Positions 33,372 through 43,994 of a DNA stretch of 64,000 nt are shown piece after piece; positions within the stretch are counted from its first letter, which is position 1; each line of letters begins with the position of its first letter. The DNA comes from an uncultured Pelagibacteraceae bacterium (GTDB taxonomy: Bacteria > Pseudomonadota > Alphaproteobacteria > Pelagibacterales > Pelagibacteraceae), in contig CABYYA010000002.1 in the NCBI GenBank assembly GCA_902523125.1, positions 1 through 64,000 of the forward strand, written 5' to 3'. The position numbers were made by a program, and so were the translations under genes. A model generated the notes under the pieces. The model saw nothing but the letters and a program-made list of their open reading frames with translations. It searched no databases and was not told the origin of the DNA.

Positions 33372-33911
33372 ATGTTCGTACAAACTGAAATAACACCAAA
33401 TCCTAATTCATTAAAATTCATACCAGGTAAGGTTGTTTCTAGCGCAGGATCATTTGAAGTAACTAAAAATGACAAGGTAAATAATGAGCTAATTAGAAAT
33501 ATCCTTTCAGTGAGTGGTGTTGAGGGAATTTTTTTAAGTAAAGATTTCATTTCAGTCAATAAATATAATGAAGATTCTTGGGACGATATCAAGCATATTG
33601 TGATTTCTCATATTAATGAATTTTATGCATCAGGAAAAGAATTTGTCATTAATAAAGATTTAACTGAACAAAATGAAAGATTAGATGAAATTGAGAAACG
33701 AATAGTACAATTACTTGAGGAGAAAATTCGTCCAGCAATAGCTAGAGATGGTGGAAATATTAAATTTAAAGAGTTTAAAGATGGCGTGGTCAAAGTGCAA
33801 TTACAAGGGAGCTGTTCAGGCTGTCCTAGTTCTACAATGACGCTAAAACAAGGTGTTCAAAATCTTTTATGTCATTATTTGCCAGAGGTAAAAAAAGTCG
33901 AGGCTATTTAA
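33372..33911 (+). CDS. NifU/Nfu-type Fe-S scaffold protein
   Basis: TEITPNPNSLKFIPG N-domain; LQGSCSGCPSSTMTLKQGV. Confidence 0.94.
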   Translation: MFVQTEITPNPNSLKFIPGKVVSSAGSFEVTKNDKVNNELIRNILSVSGVEGIFLSKDFISVNKYNEDSWDDIKHIVISHINEFYASGKEFVINKDLTEQNERLDEIEKRIVQLLEEKIRPAIARDGGNIKFKEFKDGVVKVQLQGSCSGCPSSTMTLKQGVQNLLCHYLPEVKKVEAI

Positions 33912-33914
33912 TAA

Positions 33915-34997
33915 ATGAAAAGAATCTTCAAAAAAAATAAAATAAAACCATTTAAAGTTTTCGATGAAAATAACCTAAGTTCACTTCCAAGAATTATTCT
34001 GAGTAGCGTACTTGTTATCTTATTTTTTTATTCTTTGCCGATTGTTGTTAATTTTACCAGTGATAAGATTGAAAGTTCGGCTGGAATTCAAAATAATTCA
34101 AAAGCAATACTTGCATACACTCTTAATAAAAAATCCTCAAATTCATCAAATTCCCAAACACTTAATGAGGATGATTTATTAATAGATATTTATAGTTTAA
34201 ATGATCAAGAAACGGATACAGTAAGATTAGACGCTTCAACGATTAAACAGCTTTTTGAAGATACAGATTATAAGCTTGATGACGTTCGAAAAAAAAAATT
34301 AGTTAAACCTATAGCTTTAACCTTACTCCCTGCAGAAATAAAGATGATAGAGAGTGTTAAAAAAAGGAAAGAATTCTTTATACAAATAGTATTACCATTA
34401 ATTTTAGAGGAAAATAAAAACATTAAATTAGATAGAAATAGATTATTCAGTATAATTAATAAAAGTAACAACACTAAATCTGAGAAACAATGGTTAGAAA
34501 AAAAATACAAACAATACGGTATACCCTCGAGGGATTTATCAATTTTAAAAAGAAGAATGGATATAGTTCCAGTTTCATTAGCACTCGCACAAGCTGCTAA
34601 AGAAACAGGTTGGGGAACTTCAAGATTTGCACAACAAGGAAATGCTTTATTTGGACAATGGACTTGGTCAGGAGAAGGATTAAAACCAAAAGATGCTGAG
34701 AAAAATGAAGGCCACAAAGTAATGAAATTCAATGTTTTGCAAGCGTCGGTAAGAGCTTACCAAAGAAATATAAATACTCACTCAAGTTACGAGGATTTTA
34801 GATCAGCTAGAGCAAAATTAAGAGATTTAGGCGAACCATTAGACAGTATGATTTTATCAGAATATTTAGATAAATATGCTGAGACAGGAAATGAGTATGT
34901 GAAAGTTTTACAGAAGATTATTAAACAAAATAATTTAAAAGATTTTGATGATGCAAAGTTATTACCCTCAAGTATTGAGTTAGAAAGTTTAATTTAA
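33915..34997 (+). CDS. membrane-anchored glucosaminidase (Bax-like)
   Basis: VPVSLALAQAAKETGWGTSRFAQQGNALFGQWTW. Confidence 0.85.
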   Translation: MKRIFKKNKIKPFKVFDENNLSSLPRIILSSVLVILFFYSLPIVVNFTSDKIESSAGIQNNSKAILAYTLNKKSSNSSNSQTLNEDDLLIDIYSLNDQETDTVRLDASTIKQLFEDTDYKLDDVRKKKLVKPIALTLLPAEIKMIESVKKRKEFFIQIVLPLILEENKNIKLDRNRLFSIINKSNNTKSEKQWLEKKYKQYGIPSRDLSILKRRMDIVPVSLALAQAAKETGWGTSRFAQQGNALFGQWTWSGEGLKPKDAEKNEGHKVMKFNVLQASVRAYQRNINTHSSYEDFRSARAKLRDLGEPLDSMILSEYLDKYAETGNEYVKVLQKIIKQNNLKDFDDAKLLPSSIELESLI

Positions 34998-35003
34998 AAA
35001 TTA

Positions 35004-36068
35004 TTATCTAATAATAAATTGTGTTCCAAACCATCTCCATTTACCGTTGTCATTTACAGAACAATTGACTCTACCTCTTCTTGGTAAAAATGGTTCTCTA
35101 AATTCTATTGTAAGTTTTTTTTCAACAAGTTTAATATTTGATTTCACCCATTTATCTCCCTCATTGGAATAGCAGTTAATATTTTCAATATTTTTCTGAT
35201 TTTCAAAAAATTCTACTTTAAATCTTGGTGGATTATTTTCTTTCGATAACTTTTTTTCTTGTGGTTCTAAGTTTTTATATTCAAGGGGGAAATAGTTTAT
35301 TATTGATTTAAATCTTATAATTTCTCCATATTTTTCATTTATGGGAAATCGTGGAAGTTCAAATCTATTTTTATTTACATCAATAATTCCAGAATGTTGT
35401 CCAAATGCAATTTTGAAATTTTGAGATATATAATCTCTCATAAATCCTGAGTATTCTCCAAATGGGTAAGAAAATAAAGCTGGCACATATCCTAATTTCT
35501 CTTTAAAAATTAAATTTGATTTTTTTATGTCATTTAAAAAAACTTCCTCTGATTTATCAATTAAATAGTCATGAGAGTGTGAATGATGCCCTATAACCCC
35601 AAATTCACTTTGTTCAATTTCTTTAATCTGATCCCAATTCATGTATCCATTGTTACCAACAGGTTCAGTGGAGACAAATAATACAAATGGAATTTGATTT
35701 TTTTTCAGGTAAGGCCATGCATTATCGTAAAAGGACTGAAATGCATCATCAACGGTAAGAAGAATCTTTTTTTCTTTTTTTGGAATATCAAAGTCATTTA
35801 CAAAATTTTTTGGATGATAAAAGGTTAAGTTAGCATCTAAAATAAGATTAACATGTTCCTTGAAAATATCCATTGATATATTTGTTGATGGATATTTAAA
35901 TTCATTAAATCGATGGTACATGATAGATAACACACCATTATCATTAGAAAAATATCTAACATTATTTTCTTGTGCATTTGAGTTAAAAGTAAATATAATT
36001 AAAAAAATGAATAAATTAATTATAGATGCTGTTAAAGATAATATTTTTTTTATGATCATTAATGACAA
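35004..36068 (-). CDS. polysaccharide deacetylase family protein
   Basis: LSIMYHRF, LLTVDDAFQSF, GHHSHSH, FSYPFGEYS; signal peptide. Confidence 0.88.
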   Translation of the reverse strand: MSLMIIKKILSLTASIINLFIFLIIFTFNSNAQENNVRYFSNDNGVLSIMYHRFNEFKYPSTNISMDIFKEHVNLILDANLTFYHPKNFVNDFDIPKKEKKILLTVDDAFQSFYDNAWPYLKKNQIPFVLFVSTEPVGNNGYMNWDQIKEIEQSEFGVIGHHSHSHDYLIDKSEEVFLNDIKKSNLIFKEKLGYVPALFSYPFGEYSGFMRDYISQNFKIAFGQHSGIIDVNKNRFELPRFPINEKYGEIIRFKSIINYFPLEYKNLEPQEKKLSKENNPPRFKVEFFENQKNIENINCYSNEGDKWVKSNIKLVEKKLTIEFREPFLPRRGRVNCSVNDNGKWRWFGTQFIIR

Positions 36069-36393
36069 TAATACTTATAGTGTTACTCATGAAAATAGCA
36101 AAAATAATTATGAAAAACTAATTATTTTACTTAATGATTTTTTAAAAAATAATAATCTAGATATCAGTGATATTAGATCAATTTATATAAATAGAGGTCC
36201 AGGCAGTTTTGCAGGTATTAGAAATTCTTTATCAACAATTAAAGCAATTCATATGATCAAAAAAATTGATTATTATTGCTTTAGTTTTAAGGACTTTAAG
36301 AACGAAATTGATATTAAATACGAGAATATACCGCATCTTTGCAGTAAATTTAACCTCAAAAAAAATTTGATTAAACCTTACTATATAAGTTAA
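36007..36393 (+). CDS. tsaB: TsaB-like tRNA t6A biosynthesis protein, short
   Basis: LIIDAVKDNIFFMII and IYINRGPGSFAGIRNSLSTIKA match TsaB N-domain; start trimmed to ATG at 36007. Confidence 0.75.
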   Translation: MNKLIIDAVKDNIFFMIINDNNTYSVTHENSKNNYEKLIILLNDFLKNNNLDISDIRSIYINRGPGSFAGIRNSLSTIKAIHMIKKIDYYCFSFKDFKNEIDIKYENIPHLCSKFNLKKNLIKPYYIS

Positions 36394-36401
36394 AATTGAG
36401 T

Positions 36402-36842
36402 ATGGCAGATACAGCAGATACAATTGAACAAAAGTGTTTAGCAAAAGGCGTTAAACTTACAGAACAAAGAAAAATTATTGCAAAAATAATTTCGGAGTCA
36501 AAGTCTGAGTATGGAGAGTCAGATCACCCAGATGTAGATGAGCTTTATAACCGTGTTTCGAAGGTTGATCCAAAAATAAGTATAGCCACAGTTTATAGGA
36601 CAGTAAAATTATTCGAAGAGGCTGGGATTTTAACAAAACATGATTTCAAAGGTGGAAAGGCAAGATATGAAACAATGATTGAAAGCCATCATGATCATTT
36701 GATAGATATCAAAACAGGTGAGATTATAGAATTTGTTGATGATGAGATAGAAAAACTTCAGAAAAAAGTTGCTGAAAAATACGGTTATAAATTAGTAGAT
36801 CATAAACTGGAATTATATGGGGTTAAAAAAAAGCCTCAATAA
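36402..36842 (+). CDS. fur: Fur-family transcriptional regulator
   Basis: LTEQRKIIAKII, ISIATVYRTVKLFEEAGI, ESHHDHLIDI; ATG at 36402 preferred over TTG. Confidence 0.9.
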   Translation: MADTADTIEQKCLAKGVKLTEQRKIIAKIISESKSEYGESDHPDVDELYNRVSKVDPKISIATVYRTVKLFEEAGILTKHDFKGGKARYETMIESHHDHLIDIKTGEIIEFVDDEIEKLQKKVAEKYGYKLVDHKLELYGVKKKPQ

Positions 36843-38171
36843 ATGAGTCAAAAAATTTTCATCAAAACTTTTGGGTGCCAAATGAATGAGTATGACTCAA
36901 ATAGAATATTAGATACTGTTAAAAAAATTGGTTATGAAAAGACAGAAAAATATGATGATGCAAATTGTTATTTGTTAAACACATGCCACATAAGAGATAA
37001 AGCCAAGGAAAAAGTTTATTCTGAAATAGGCAGAGTAAAAAAAATCTTTAGATTTAAAAAAAAACCATTAGTTATTATTGCAGGCTGTGTTGCTCAAGCT
37101 GAAAATCAGGAAATGCTTAGAAGAGAGCCCTTTATTGATTTGGTAATAGGCCCTCAAGCTTACCATAAAATAAATGATACAATTTTAAATTATGTTGAAA
37201 AAAAAAGAAAACTTGAAGAAACTGAGTTTGATGCAGTTACAAAATTTGAATATTTGAGTAAAATAAAAAATAAAGTTGGAAAAGTTTCATCTTTTTTAAC
37301 AATTCAAGAAGGCTGTGATAAGTTTTGTCATTTTTGTGTAGTTCCTTATACTAGAGGACCAGAGTACTCAAGACCACCTAGACAAATTTTGGATGAAGCA
37401 AAATATTTAGCAGATAACGGCGTAAGAGAAATAACTTTGTTAGGTCAAAATGTTAATGCTTATGAAAGTAATGGTTTTCGTTTATCAGATTTAATTCTTA
37501 GTATTGAAAAATTAAATGATATTAAGAGAGTCAGATACACGACATCACATCCAAAAGATATGACCAATGACTTGATTGAAGTTTATAAAAGTTCAAATAA
37601 ACTTATGCCACTTGTGCATTTACCAGTGCAAAGTGGATCGAACAGAATATTAAAATTGATGAATAGAAATCATTCTATTGAGAATTACCTCGAAATATTT
37701 TACAAACTAAAAGAAATTAATTCAAAAATAGAATTTTCAAGTGATTTTTTAATAGCTTACCCTGGTGAAGGAAATAAGGACTTTGAAAATACTTTAAATT
37801 TAATCAAAAAAGTAAAGTTTATAAATTCTTACTCATATATTTTTAGCCCTAGACCTGGAACTATCTCTGAAAATTTAGATTTAATTGATAAAAAAACTTC
37901 ATTTGAAAGATTAGAAAGAATTCAAAATGCGTTGTTTGAAAATCAGATTAAAAAAAATAGATCTTTAGAAAACAATATTGTGGAAGTATTAGTTGAAAAC
38001 TTTACAGAAGATAAAACCAAAACATTTGGAAGATCTAATCACATGACATCTGTAATCTTTGATGGTAAAGAAAGTGACATTGGGAAAATTGTACAAGTAA
38101 AAATTCATAAGAGTAATAGAAGTACTTTATTTGGTGAAATTGTAGATAATTCAAATCAGAAAGTTGCATAA
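36843..38171 (+). CDS. miaB: tRNA-2-methylthio-N6-dimethylallyladenosine synthase
   Basis: KTFGCQMNEYDS, EGCDKFCHFCVVPYTRG. Confidence 0.97.
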   Translation: MSQKIFIKTFGCQMNEYDSNRILDTVKKIGYEKTEKYDDANCYLLNTCHIRDKAKEKVYSEIGRVKKIFRFKKKPLVIIAGCVAQAENQEMLRREPFIDLVIGPQAYHKINDTILNYVEKKRKLEETEFDAVTKFEYLSKIKNKVGKVSSFLTIQEGCDKFCHFCVVPYTRGPEYSRPPRQILDEAKYLADNGVREITLLGQNVNAYESNGFRLSDLILSIEKLNDIKRVRYTTSHPKDMTNDLIEVYKSSNKLMPLVHLPVQSGSNRILKLMNRNHSIENYLEIFYKLKEINSKIEFSSDFLIAYPGEGNKDFENTLNLIKKVKFINSYSYIFSPRPGTISENLDLIDKKTSFERLERIQNALFENQIKKNRSLENNIVEVLVENFTEDKTKTFGRSNHMTSVIFDGKESDIGKIVQVKIHKSNRSTLFGEIVDNSNQKVA

Positions 38172-38173
38172 AT

Positions 38174-39169
38174 TTGAGTGGAATTATAAAAAAACACACC
38201 GATCAAGCATTAAAGTTTGTTTACTCAGATAATAACTCTTTGAGTGTTATATTTCATGATAACGATTTGTTAATGGGAATAGCTGGTGAATTTAATAAAA
38301 ATTTACAGGAACTTGAAAAAATTACAAAATGCAGCCTATATTCAAGAGGAAATTCTATTCTTATAAAATCAGATCCAGAAACAAATGAAAAAGTAAAGAA
38401 TGCAATCCAATTTTTAGTTAATCAATTTATTAATAATGGAAATATCGAAAATAAAGATATACTTTCTTCAGTAGACAAATTTATGATTAATGAAAAATTA
38501 AAAAATAATAATGTAACTGATATAATTAAAACTCCTAAAAAATCTATAATCCCTAGATCTGAGAAACAAAAGAATTATGTCAGAGCTTTAAGACAAAGTG
38601 ATATTGTAATCTCTGCTGGACCAGCAGGAACGGGCAAGACCTTTTTGGCAGTTGCAGTTGGCTTGACTATGCTTTTGGAGAAAAAGATTGAAAGAATAAT
38701 TTTATCGCGACCTGCAGTTGAAGCTGGAGAACGTTTGGGATTCTTGCCTGGTGACATGAAAGAGAAAGTAGATCCTTATTTAAGACCTTTGTACGATTCT
38801 TTATATGACCTTTTTGATTTTGAAAAAATCCAAAGAATGATTGAAATCGGAGATATAGAAATAGCACCATTGGCTTTTATGAGAGGTCGAACTCTTAAAA
38901 ATTCCTTTGCAATTTTAGATGAGGCACAAAATGCAACAGATACTCAAATCAAAATGTTTCTTACTCGTATTGGTGAAAATTCAAAAATTGTAGTTAATGG
39001 AGATCCAACTCAAATTGATCTACCTAACAAAAATATGTCAGGATTAGTTCGATCAAAAGAATTACTTGGGCATTTAAAAGAAATATCAATTGTTGATTTT
39101 GATCACTCAGATGTAGTTAGACATCCACTTGTATCAAAAATAGTAAAAGCATATTCAAATAATGATTAA
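38174..39169 (+). CDS. PhoH family ATPase
   Basis: SAGPAGTGKTFLAVA, ILDEAQNATDTQIKMFLTRIG; TTG start. Confidence 0.94.
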   Translation: MSGIIKKHTDQALKFVYSDNNSLSVIFHDNDLLMGIAGEFNKNLQELEKITKCSLYSRGNSILIKSDPETNEKVKNAIQFLVNQFINNGNIENKDILSSVDKFMINEKLKNNNVTDIIKTPKKSIIPRSEKQKNYVRALRQSDIVISAGPAGTGKTFLAVAVGLTMLLEKKIERIILSRPAVEAGERLGFLPGDMKEKVDPYLRPLYDSLYDLFDFEKIQRMIEIGDIEIAPLAFMRGRTLKNSFAILDEAQNATDTQIKMFLTRIGENSKIVVNGDPTQIDLPNKNMSGLVRSKELLGHLKEISIVDFDHSDVVRHPLVSKIVKAYSNND

Positions 39170-39623
39170 AATTAGCGTCTTCTCTGAAGAGAAGGCTTGG
39201 TCAAAAAGACTTAAAAATACAGATCTTTTTTTTAAAAAAGTATGTAAGGCTTTTCCAAAAAAATATCAATTTTCAGATAAAAAAGTATCATTTAGTCTAT
39301 CACTTTCTAATAACAAGAATATTAAAAAACTAAATAAATATTTTAGAAATAAAAATAAATCTACTGATATTTTATCTTTTCCATTAAATAAAAAAATTAA
39401 ATTTACAAAAGATATGTACTTGGGAGATATCATAATTAGTTATAATTATTTTAATAAACCCAAATCTCAAGATTTAAGATTCTTTAAACAAAAAGTTATT
39501 AAAATTTTTATTCATGGTTTTCTTCACCTTTTAGGTTTTAATCATATAAAAAATAAAGATTATTTTAAAATGTTAAGAGAAGAAAATTTTATATATAAGC
39601 ATGTAAAATCTAAAATAAGATAA
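39162..39623 (+). CDS. ybeY: endoribonuclease YbeY
   Basis: NKSTDILSFP, HGFLHLLGFNHI. Confidence 0.92.
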   Translation: MIKISVFSEEKAWSKRLKNTDLFFKKVCKAFPKKYQFSDKKVSFSLSLSNNKNIKKLNKYFRNKNKSTDILSFPLNKKIKFTKDMYLGDIIISYNYFNKPKSQDLRFFKQKVIKIFIHGFLHLLGFNHIKNKDYFKMLREENFIYKHVKSKIR

Positions 39624-39624
39624 T

Positions 39625-41169
39625 TTGAAAAAAAAAATTTATATCGAATCAATTATTTTAATTTTACTAGGTTCCTTCTCATCATTTAGTTTGCCCCCAT
39701 TTAATTATGTTTTAATTAATTTTTTATCTTTTAGTTTGTTCTATATTATTTTGATAAAAATCTTTGAGGCTAGCAAAAACAAAAAAGTATTTTTTCTATA
39801 TGGTTGGTTATTTGGACTTGGATATTTTACAAGTAATCTTTATTGGATTTCGATATCATTAACTTTTGATGAAGTTTTCAGGTTTTTAATTCCTCTGGCC
39901 ATTGTTTTAGTTCCAGCTTTTTTAGCCTTATTTTATGGTTTAGCTTCATTTTTATTTTTAATTTTGAAGCCAAAGAAAAATTTAAGTTCTTTTTTTCTTT
40001 TTTCTCTAATATTTGGAACAATTGAATTTATAAGAGGAACAATATTGACTGGGTTTCCATGGAATTTAATCGCTTACAGTTTCTCTAATCATATTGAAAT
40101 TTTAAATATTACATCAATTATTGGCACTTATAGCTTTAATCTTTTTTGCATTTCTTTATTTGCTAGCACCTCATTTTTAATCTTAAGAGACACTAAAAAA
40201 GAAATTATTGTTTGTATTTCATTTTTCATAATAACTTTATCTTTTTATCTTTTTGGATCTCAACGATTAGAAAAATTCAATAATATTGAAGCAAATAATC
40301 TAGATTATAAAATACGAGTTATAAGTTCAAATATTAGTATTGATAGATTTTATAAAGACATTGATCCTATTTCAGTAATTAATGATCTCATTAAAATCAG
40401 CTCACCACAATATAATGAAAAAATGATTTTTATTTGGCCCGAAGGTATATTGCCTGACATTTCAAAAGATCAATTAAAGGAATACAAATTTTTATTTGAG
40501 AATGAGTTCAATGAAAATCACATATTATCAATTGGGATTAATGATATAAAAAAAGAAGGTCAAATTACAAAATATTTTAATTCATTTACAATTTATGACC
40601 ACAACCTCAAAATATTAAATTCATATAACAAAATTAATCTGGTTCCTTTTGGTGAATTTTTACCATTTGAAAAAATGCTAAGCCTAATTGGATTTAAGAC
40701 AATAACTAATAATTATCAATCTTATTCAAGAGGAGAAAAAAGAGATATTATAGAAGTGAATAAAATTAATTTTTCAGTAAGACTATTGCCACTTATTTGT
40801 TACGAAATAATTTATACAGGTAATATTTTTAAAAACAGAAATTTTGATTTTATTGTAAATATTTCTGAGGATGGTTGGTTTGGTCAGTCTATAGGCCCCC
40901 ATCAACATTTTGTGCACAGCTTTTATAGAGCCATTGAAAGTGGCAAATATGTTTTAAGATCTGCTAATAATGGAGTAACTGCAATTGTTAATCCCTTAGG
41001 AGTTGTTGAAGATCAAGTTAACTTAAATCAATCTGGTTTTGTTGATTTATTTAAAACAAAAAAAATAGAACCAACAATATTTTCAAAATATGGAAATAAA
41101 ATTTTTGGATTAATAATTTTATTGTATATTTCTTTGATATTTTCATTTAATAGAAATAAACATGAGTAA
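39625..41169 (+). CDS. lnt: apolipoprotein N-acyltransferase
   Basis: [32 protein letters not shown] start. Confidence 0.94.
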   Translation: MKKKIYIESIILILLGSFSSFSLPPFNYVLINFLSFSLFYIILIKIFEASKNKKVFFLYGWLFGLGYFTSNLYWISISLTFDEVFRFLIPLAIVLVPAFLALFYGLASFLFLILKPKKNLSSFFLFSLIFGTIEFIRGTILTGFPWNLIAYSFSNHIEILNITSIIGTYSFNLFCISLFASTSFLILRDTKKEIIVCISFFIITLSFYLFGSQRLEKFNNIEANNLDYKIRVISSNISIDRFYKDIDPISVINDLIKISSPQYNEKMIFIWPEGILPDISKDQLKEYKFLFENEFNENHILSIGINDIKKEGQITKYFNSFTIYDHNLKILNSYNKINLVPFGEFLPFEKMLSLIGFKTITNNYQSYSRGEKRDIIEVNKINFSVRLLPLICYEIIYTGNIFKNRNFDFIVNISEDGWFGQSIGPHQHFVHSFYRAIESGKYVLRSANNGVTAIVNPLGVVEDQVNLNQSGFVDLFKTKKIEPTIFSKYGNKIFGLIILLYISLIFSFNRNKHE

Positions 41170-42331
41170 TTTAAAAAATTATCTTTTCACTAGCGAGTCC
41201 GTTTCTGAAGGGCATCCAGATAAAGTTTCTGATAGAATATCAGATATGGTTGTTGATACTTATATTTCTGGAGATCCATATTCTAGAGTAGCTTGTGAAA
41301 CATTAACCACGACTAACAAAGTTGTTTTAGCGGGTGAAGTAAGAGGCCCTAAAATTAAAAAAGATGAATTAATTGAGAAAGTTAGAGGCTGTATTAAAGA
41401 TATTGGTTACGATCAAGATGGCTTTACTTGGAAAGAAGCAACTAAAATTGAAAGTCATTTACATTCACAATCTGCTGATATTGCTATAGGAGTTGATTCT
41501 TCAGGTAATAAAGATGAGGGAGCCGGAGACCAGGGCATAATGTTTGGTTATGCATGCGGTGAAACTGAGGTATTAATGCCAGCACCCATACATTTCTCTC
41601 ATAAAATTTTAAGATTAATGGCCGAAGATAGAAAATCAGGAAAACTAAAAAATATTGAGCCAGACTCTAAAAGTCAAGTAACATTTGAATATGTAGAAGG
41701 CAAACCCTCAAAGGTAAAATCAGTTGTTATTTCTTCTCAACACTCAGCTGATATAAACCAAACACAAGTCAGAGATTTATTAAGACCTTATCTTTCAAAA
41801 TCTATTCCTGAAAATTTTCTTAAAGATTTTAATGAAGACGAATTTTATGTTAATCCAACAGGTAATTTTGTTATTGGTGGCCCTGATGGTGATTGTGGTT
41901 TAACAGGTAGAAAAATTATAGTTGATACATACGGTGGAGCTGCACCACACGGTGGTGGGGCTTTTTCTGGGAAAGATCCAACAAAAGTTGATAGATCAGC
42001 GGCTTACGCAGCAAGATATATTGCAAAAAATATTGTGGGTTCTAAAATCGCAGATAAATGTTTAATCCAATTAGCTTATGCAATTGGTGTATCGAAACCT
42101 TTATCTGTTTATGTAAACTTATTTGATAATGATCTAGATAAAAATAGACATGTTGTAAAAAAAATTGAGGACAATTTCGATTTGAGTCCAAGGGGTATAA
42201 GAGAGTTGCTGGAACTTAACAAGCCTATATATGAGAAAACTGCTGCTTATGGTCATTTTGGCAGAATGGCAGAAAGTGATGGCTCATTTTCATGGGAAAA
42301 AACTGATAAAATAAGCATTTTTTCAAAATAG
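41162..42331 (+). CDS. metK: S-adenosylmethionine synthetase
   Basis: [48 protein letters not shown]. Confidence 0.98.
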   Translation: MSNLKNYLFTSESVSEGHPDKVSDRISDMVVDTYISGDPYSRVACETLTTTNKVVLAGEVRGPKIKKDELIEKVRGCIKDIGYDQDGFTWKEATKIESHLHSQSADIAIGVDSSGNKDEGAGDQGIMFGYACGETEVLMPAPIHFSHKILRLMAEDRKSGKLKNIEPDSKSQVTFEYVEGKPSKVKSVVISSQHSADINQTQVRDLLRPYLSKSIPENFLKDFNEDEFYVNPTGNFVIGGPDGDCGLTGRKIIVDTYGGAAPHGGGAFSGKDPTKVDRSAAYAARYIAKNIVGSKIADKCLIQLAYAIGVSKPLSVYVNLFDNDLDKNRHVVKKIEDNFDLSPRGIRELLELNKPIYEKTAAYGHFGRMAESDGSFSWEKTDKISIFSK

Positions 42332-42388
42332 TTTCTGTTGAATTAAAAAAAAACTTTACTATATTCCATTTACATTATTGAACTTTAC

Positions 42389-42415
42389 AAAATGGGCTCT
42401 TGCCCATTTTTTTTT
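42389..42415 (+). terminator. terminator/attenuator-like hairpin between metK and nusA
   Basis: AAAATGGGC-TCTT-GCCCATTTT then T-run; ends 15 nt before nusA ATG. Confidence 0.85.
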
Positions 42416-42430
42416 GGGTAAAACAAAAAT

Positions 42431-43984
42431 ATGTTAAATAAAAGAGCTGATAAACTTGAATTATTAAGGATAGCAGAAGCTGTTGCATTGGAAAAGTCTA
42501 TTGATAAAGAGCTTATTATTAATTCTATGGAAATCGGGATTGCGAAAGCTGCAAAATCCAAATTTGGCCAAGAAAACGAAATTAAAGTTCTTATAAATAG
42601 AGACAGTGGAAACATAGAAATTTTTAGAAAATTGGTTGTTTCAGAAAATCCTGAAAATTCAAACACAGAAATCAAGCTTGAGGATGCAATAAATCTAAAC
42701 GATAGTAATAAAGGTAAATCAGTTGGAGATGAGGTCTTACAACCATTACCTTCATTTGATTTTGGTCGTATCGCAGCTCAAATTGCTAAACAAGTCATTA
42801 GTTCAAATGTAAGAGATGCTGAACGTGACAGACAATTTAGTGAGTTCATTGATAAAAAAGATAGCATATTAAGCGGAATAGTAAAAAGATTGGAATTTGG
42901 GAATGTAATAGTCGATTTAGGAAGAACAGAAGCTATTATTCAAAAGAATGAGCTTATACCAAGAGAAATTATTAAAGCTGGAGACAGAATAAAAGCATAT
43001 TGTTTTGATGTAAGAAGAGAACAACGCGGACAACAAATATTTTTATCTAGAGCACACCCAAAATTTATGGAAAAGTTATTTATACAGGAAGTCCCAGAAA
43101 TATATGATGGTCTTATAGAAATTAAATCCTCCTCAAGAGATCCGGGAAGCAGAGCAAAAATCTGTGTAAAAGCCGTTGATACTTCACTAGATCCTGTTGG
43201 AGCGTGTGTAGGTATGAGAGGGTCAAGAGTCCAAGCAGTTGTTAATGAACTTCAAGGTGAAAAAATTGATATTGTGAATTGGTCAGAAGATCCAGGAATC
43301 TTAGTCTCGAACGCTCTCTCACCAGCTGATGTGCTAAGAGTTAATGTTGATACAGAAAGAAAAAAACTAGATGTTATATTAACTGAGGAAAATTTAAGTA
43401 AGGCTATTGGAAGAAGAGGTCAAAATGTTAGATTGGCAACAAAACTTTTAAATTACGAAATCAACATAATGACTGATAAAGAGGATTCAGAGAGAAGACA
43501 GATTGAGTTTAAAGAAAAAACTGAAAATTTTGTTAAAAACTTAGAATTAGATGAAACCTTAGGTCAATTACTTGTAGCCGAAGGTTTTTCAACAATTGAT
43601 GATATTAAAGATAGTTCAACTGAAAACTTACTGAAGATAGAAGGTATCGAAGAGGACACAGCAAAAGCTTTAATCGAAAGAGCAAAAGAATTTCATGAGA
43701 GAGATCAAGAAGATATTTCAAAGAGAATAAAAGAGCTTGGTCTAGAAGAGTCTTTAATAAACCTAAAAGGTATGACTCCGGGAATGTTAGTAACACTGGG
43801 TGAGAAAAAAATATTAACTTTAGAGAATTTTGCTGATCTAGCTTCCGATGAACTGACTGGTGGATATGATATTGTCAGAGGTTCAAAAGTAAAAATAGAG
43901 GGCTATCTTGAAGATTTTGCATTATCAAAAGAAGAAGCAGATAATCTAATTATGTCAGCTAGAGAAATAGCCTATAAAGATTGA
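42431..43984 (+). CDS. nusA: transcription termination/antitermination factor NusA
   Basis: S1/KH arrangement, DPVGACVGMRGSRVQAVVNEL, GRRGQNVRLA. Confidence 0.97.
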   Translation: MLNKRADKLELLRIAEAVALEKSIDKELIINSMEIGIAKAAKSKFGQENEIKVLINRDSGNIEIFRKLVVSENPENSNTEIKLEDAINLNDSNKGKSVGDEVLQPLPSFDFGRIAAQIAKQVISSNVRDAERDRQFSEFIDKKDSILSGIVKRLEFGNVIVDLGRTEAIIQKNELIPREIIKAGDRIKAYCFDVRREQRGQQIFLSRAHPKFMEKLFIQEVPEIYDGLIEIKSSSRDPGSRAKICVKAVDTSLDPVGACVGMRGSRVQAVVNELQGEKIDIVNWSEDPGILVSNALSPADVLRVNVDTERKKLDVILTEENLSKAIGRRGQNVRLATKLLNYEINIMTDKEDSERRQIEFKEKTENFVKNLELDETLGQLLVAEGFSTIDDIKDSSTENLLKIEGIEEDTAKALIERAKEFHERDQEDISKRIKELGLEESLINLKGMTPGMLVTLGEKKILTLENFADLASDELTGGYDIVRGSKVKIEGYLEDFALSKEEADNLIMSAREIAYKD

Positions 43985-43994
43985 GCGATGACTT

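Noticed and set aside
36232-36444. Minus-strand ORF over tsaB/fur
   Set aside because: Antisense to tsaB and fur start; no domain evidence.
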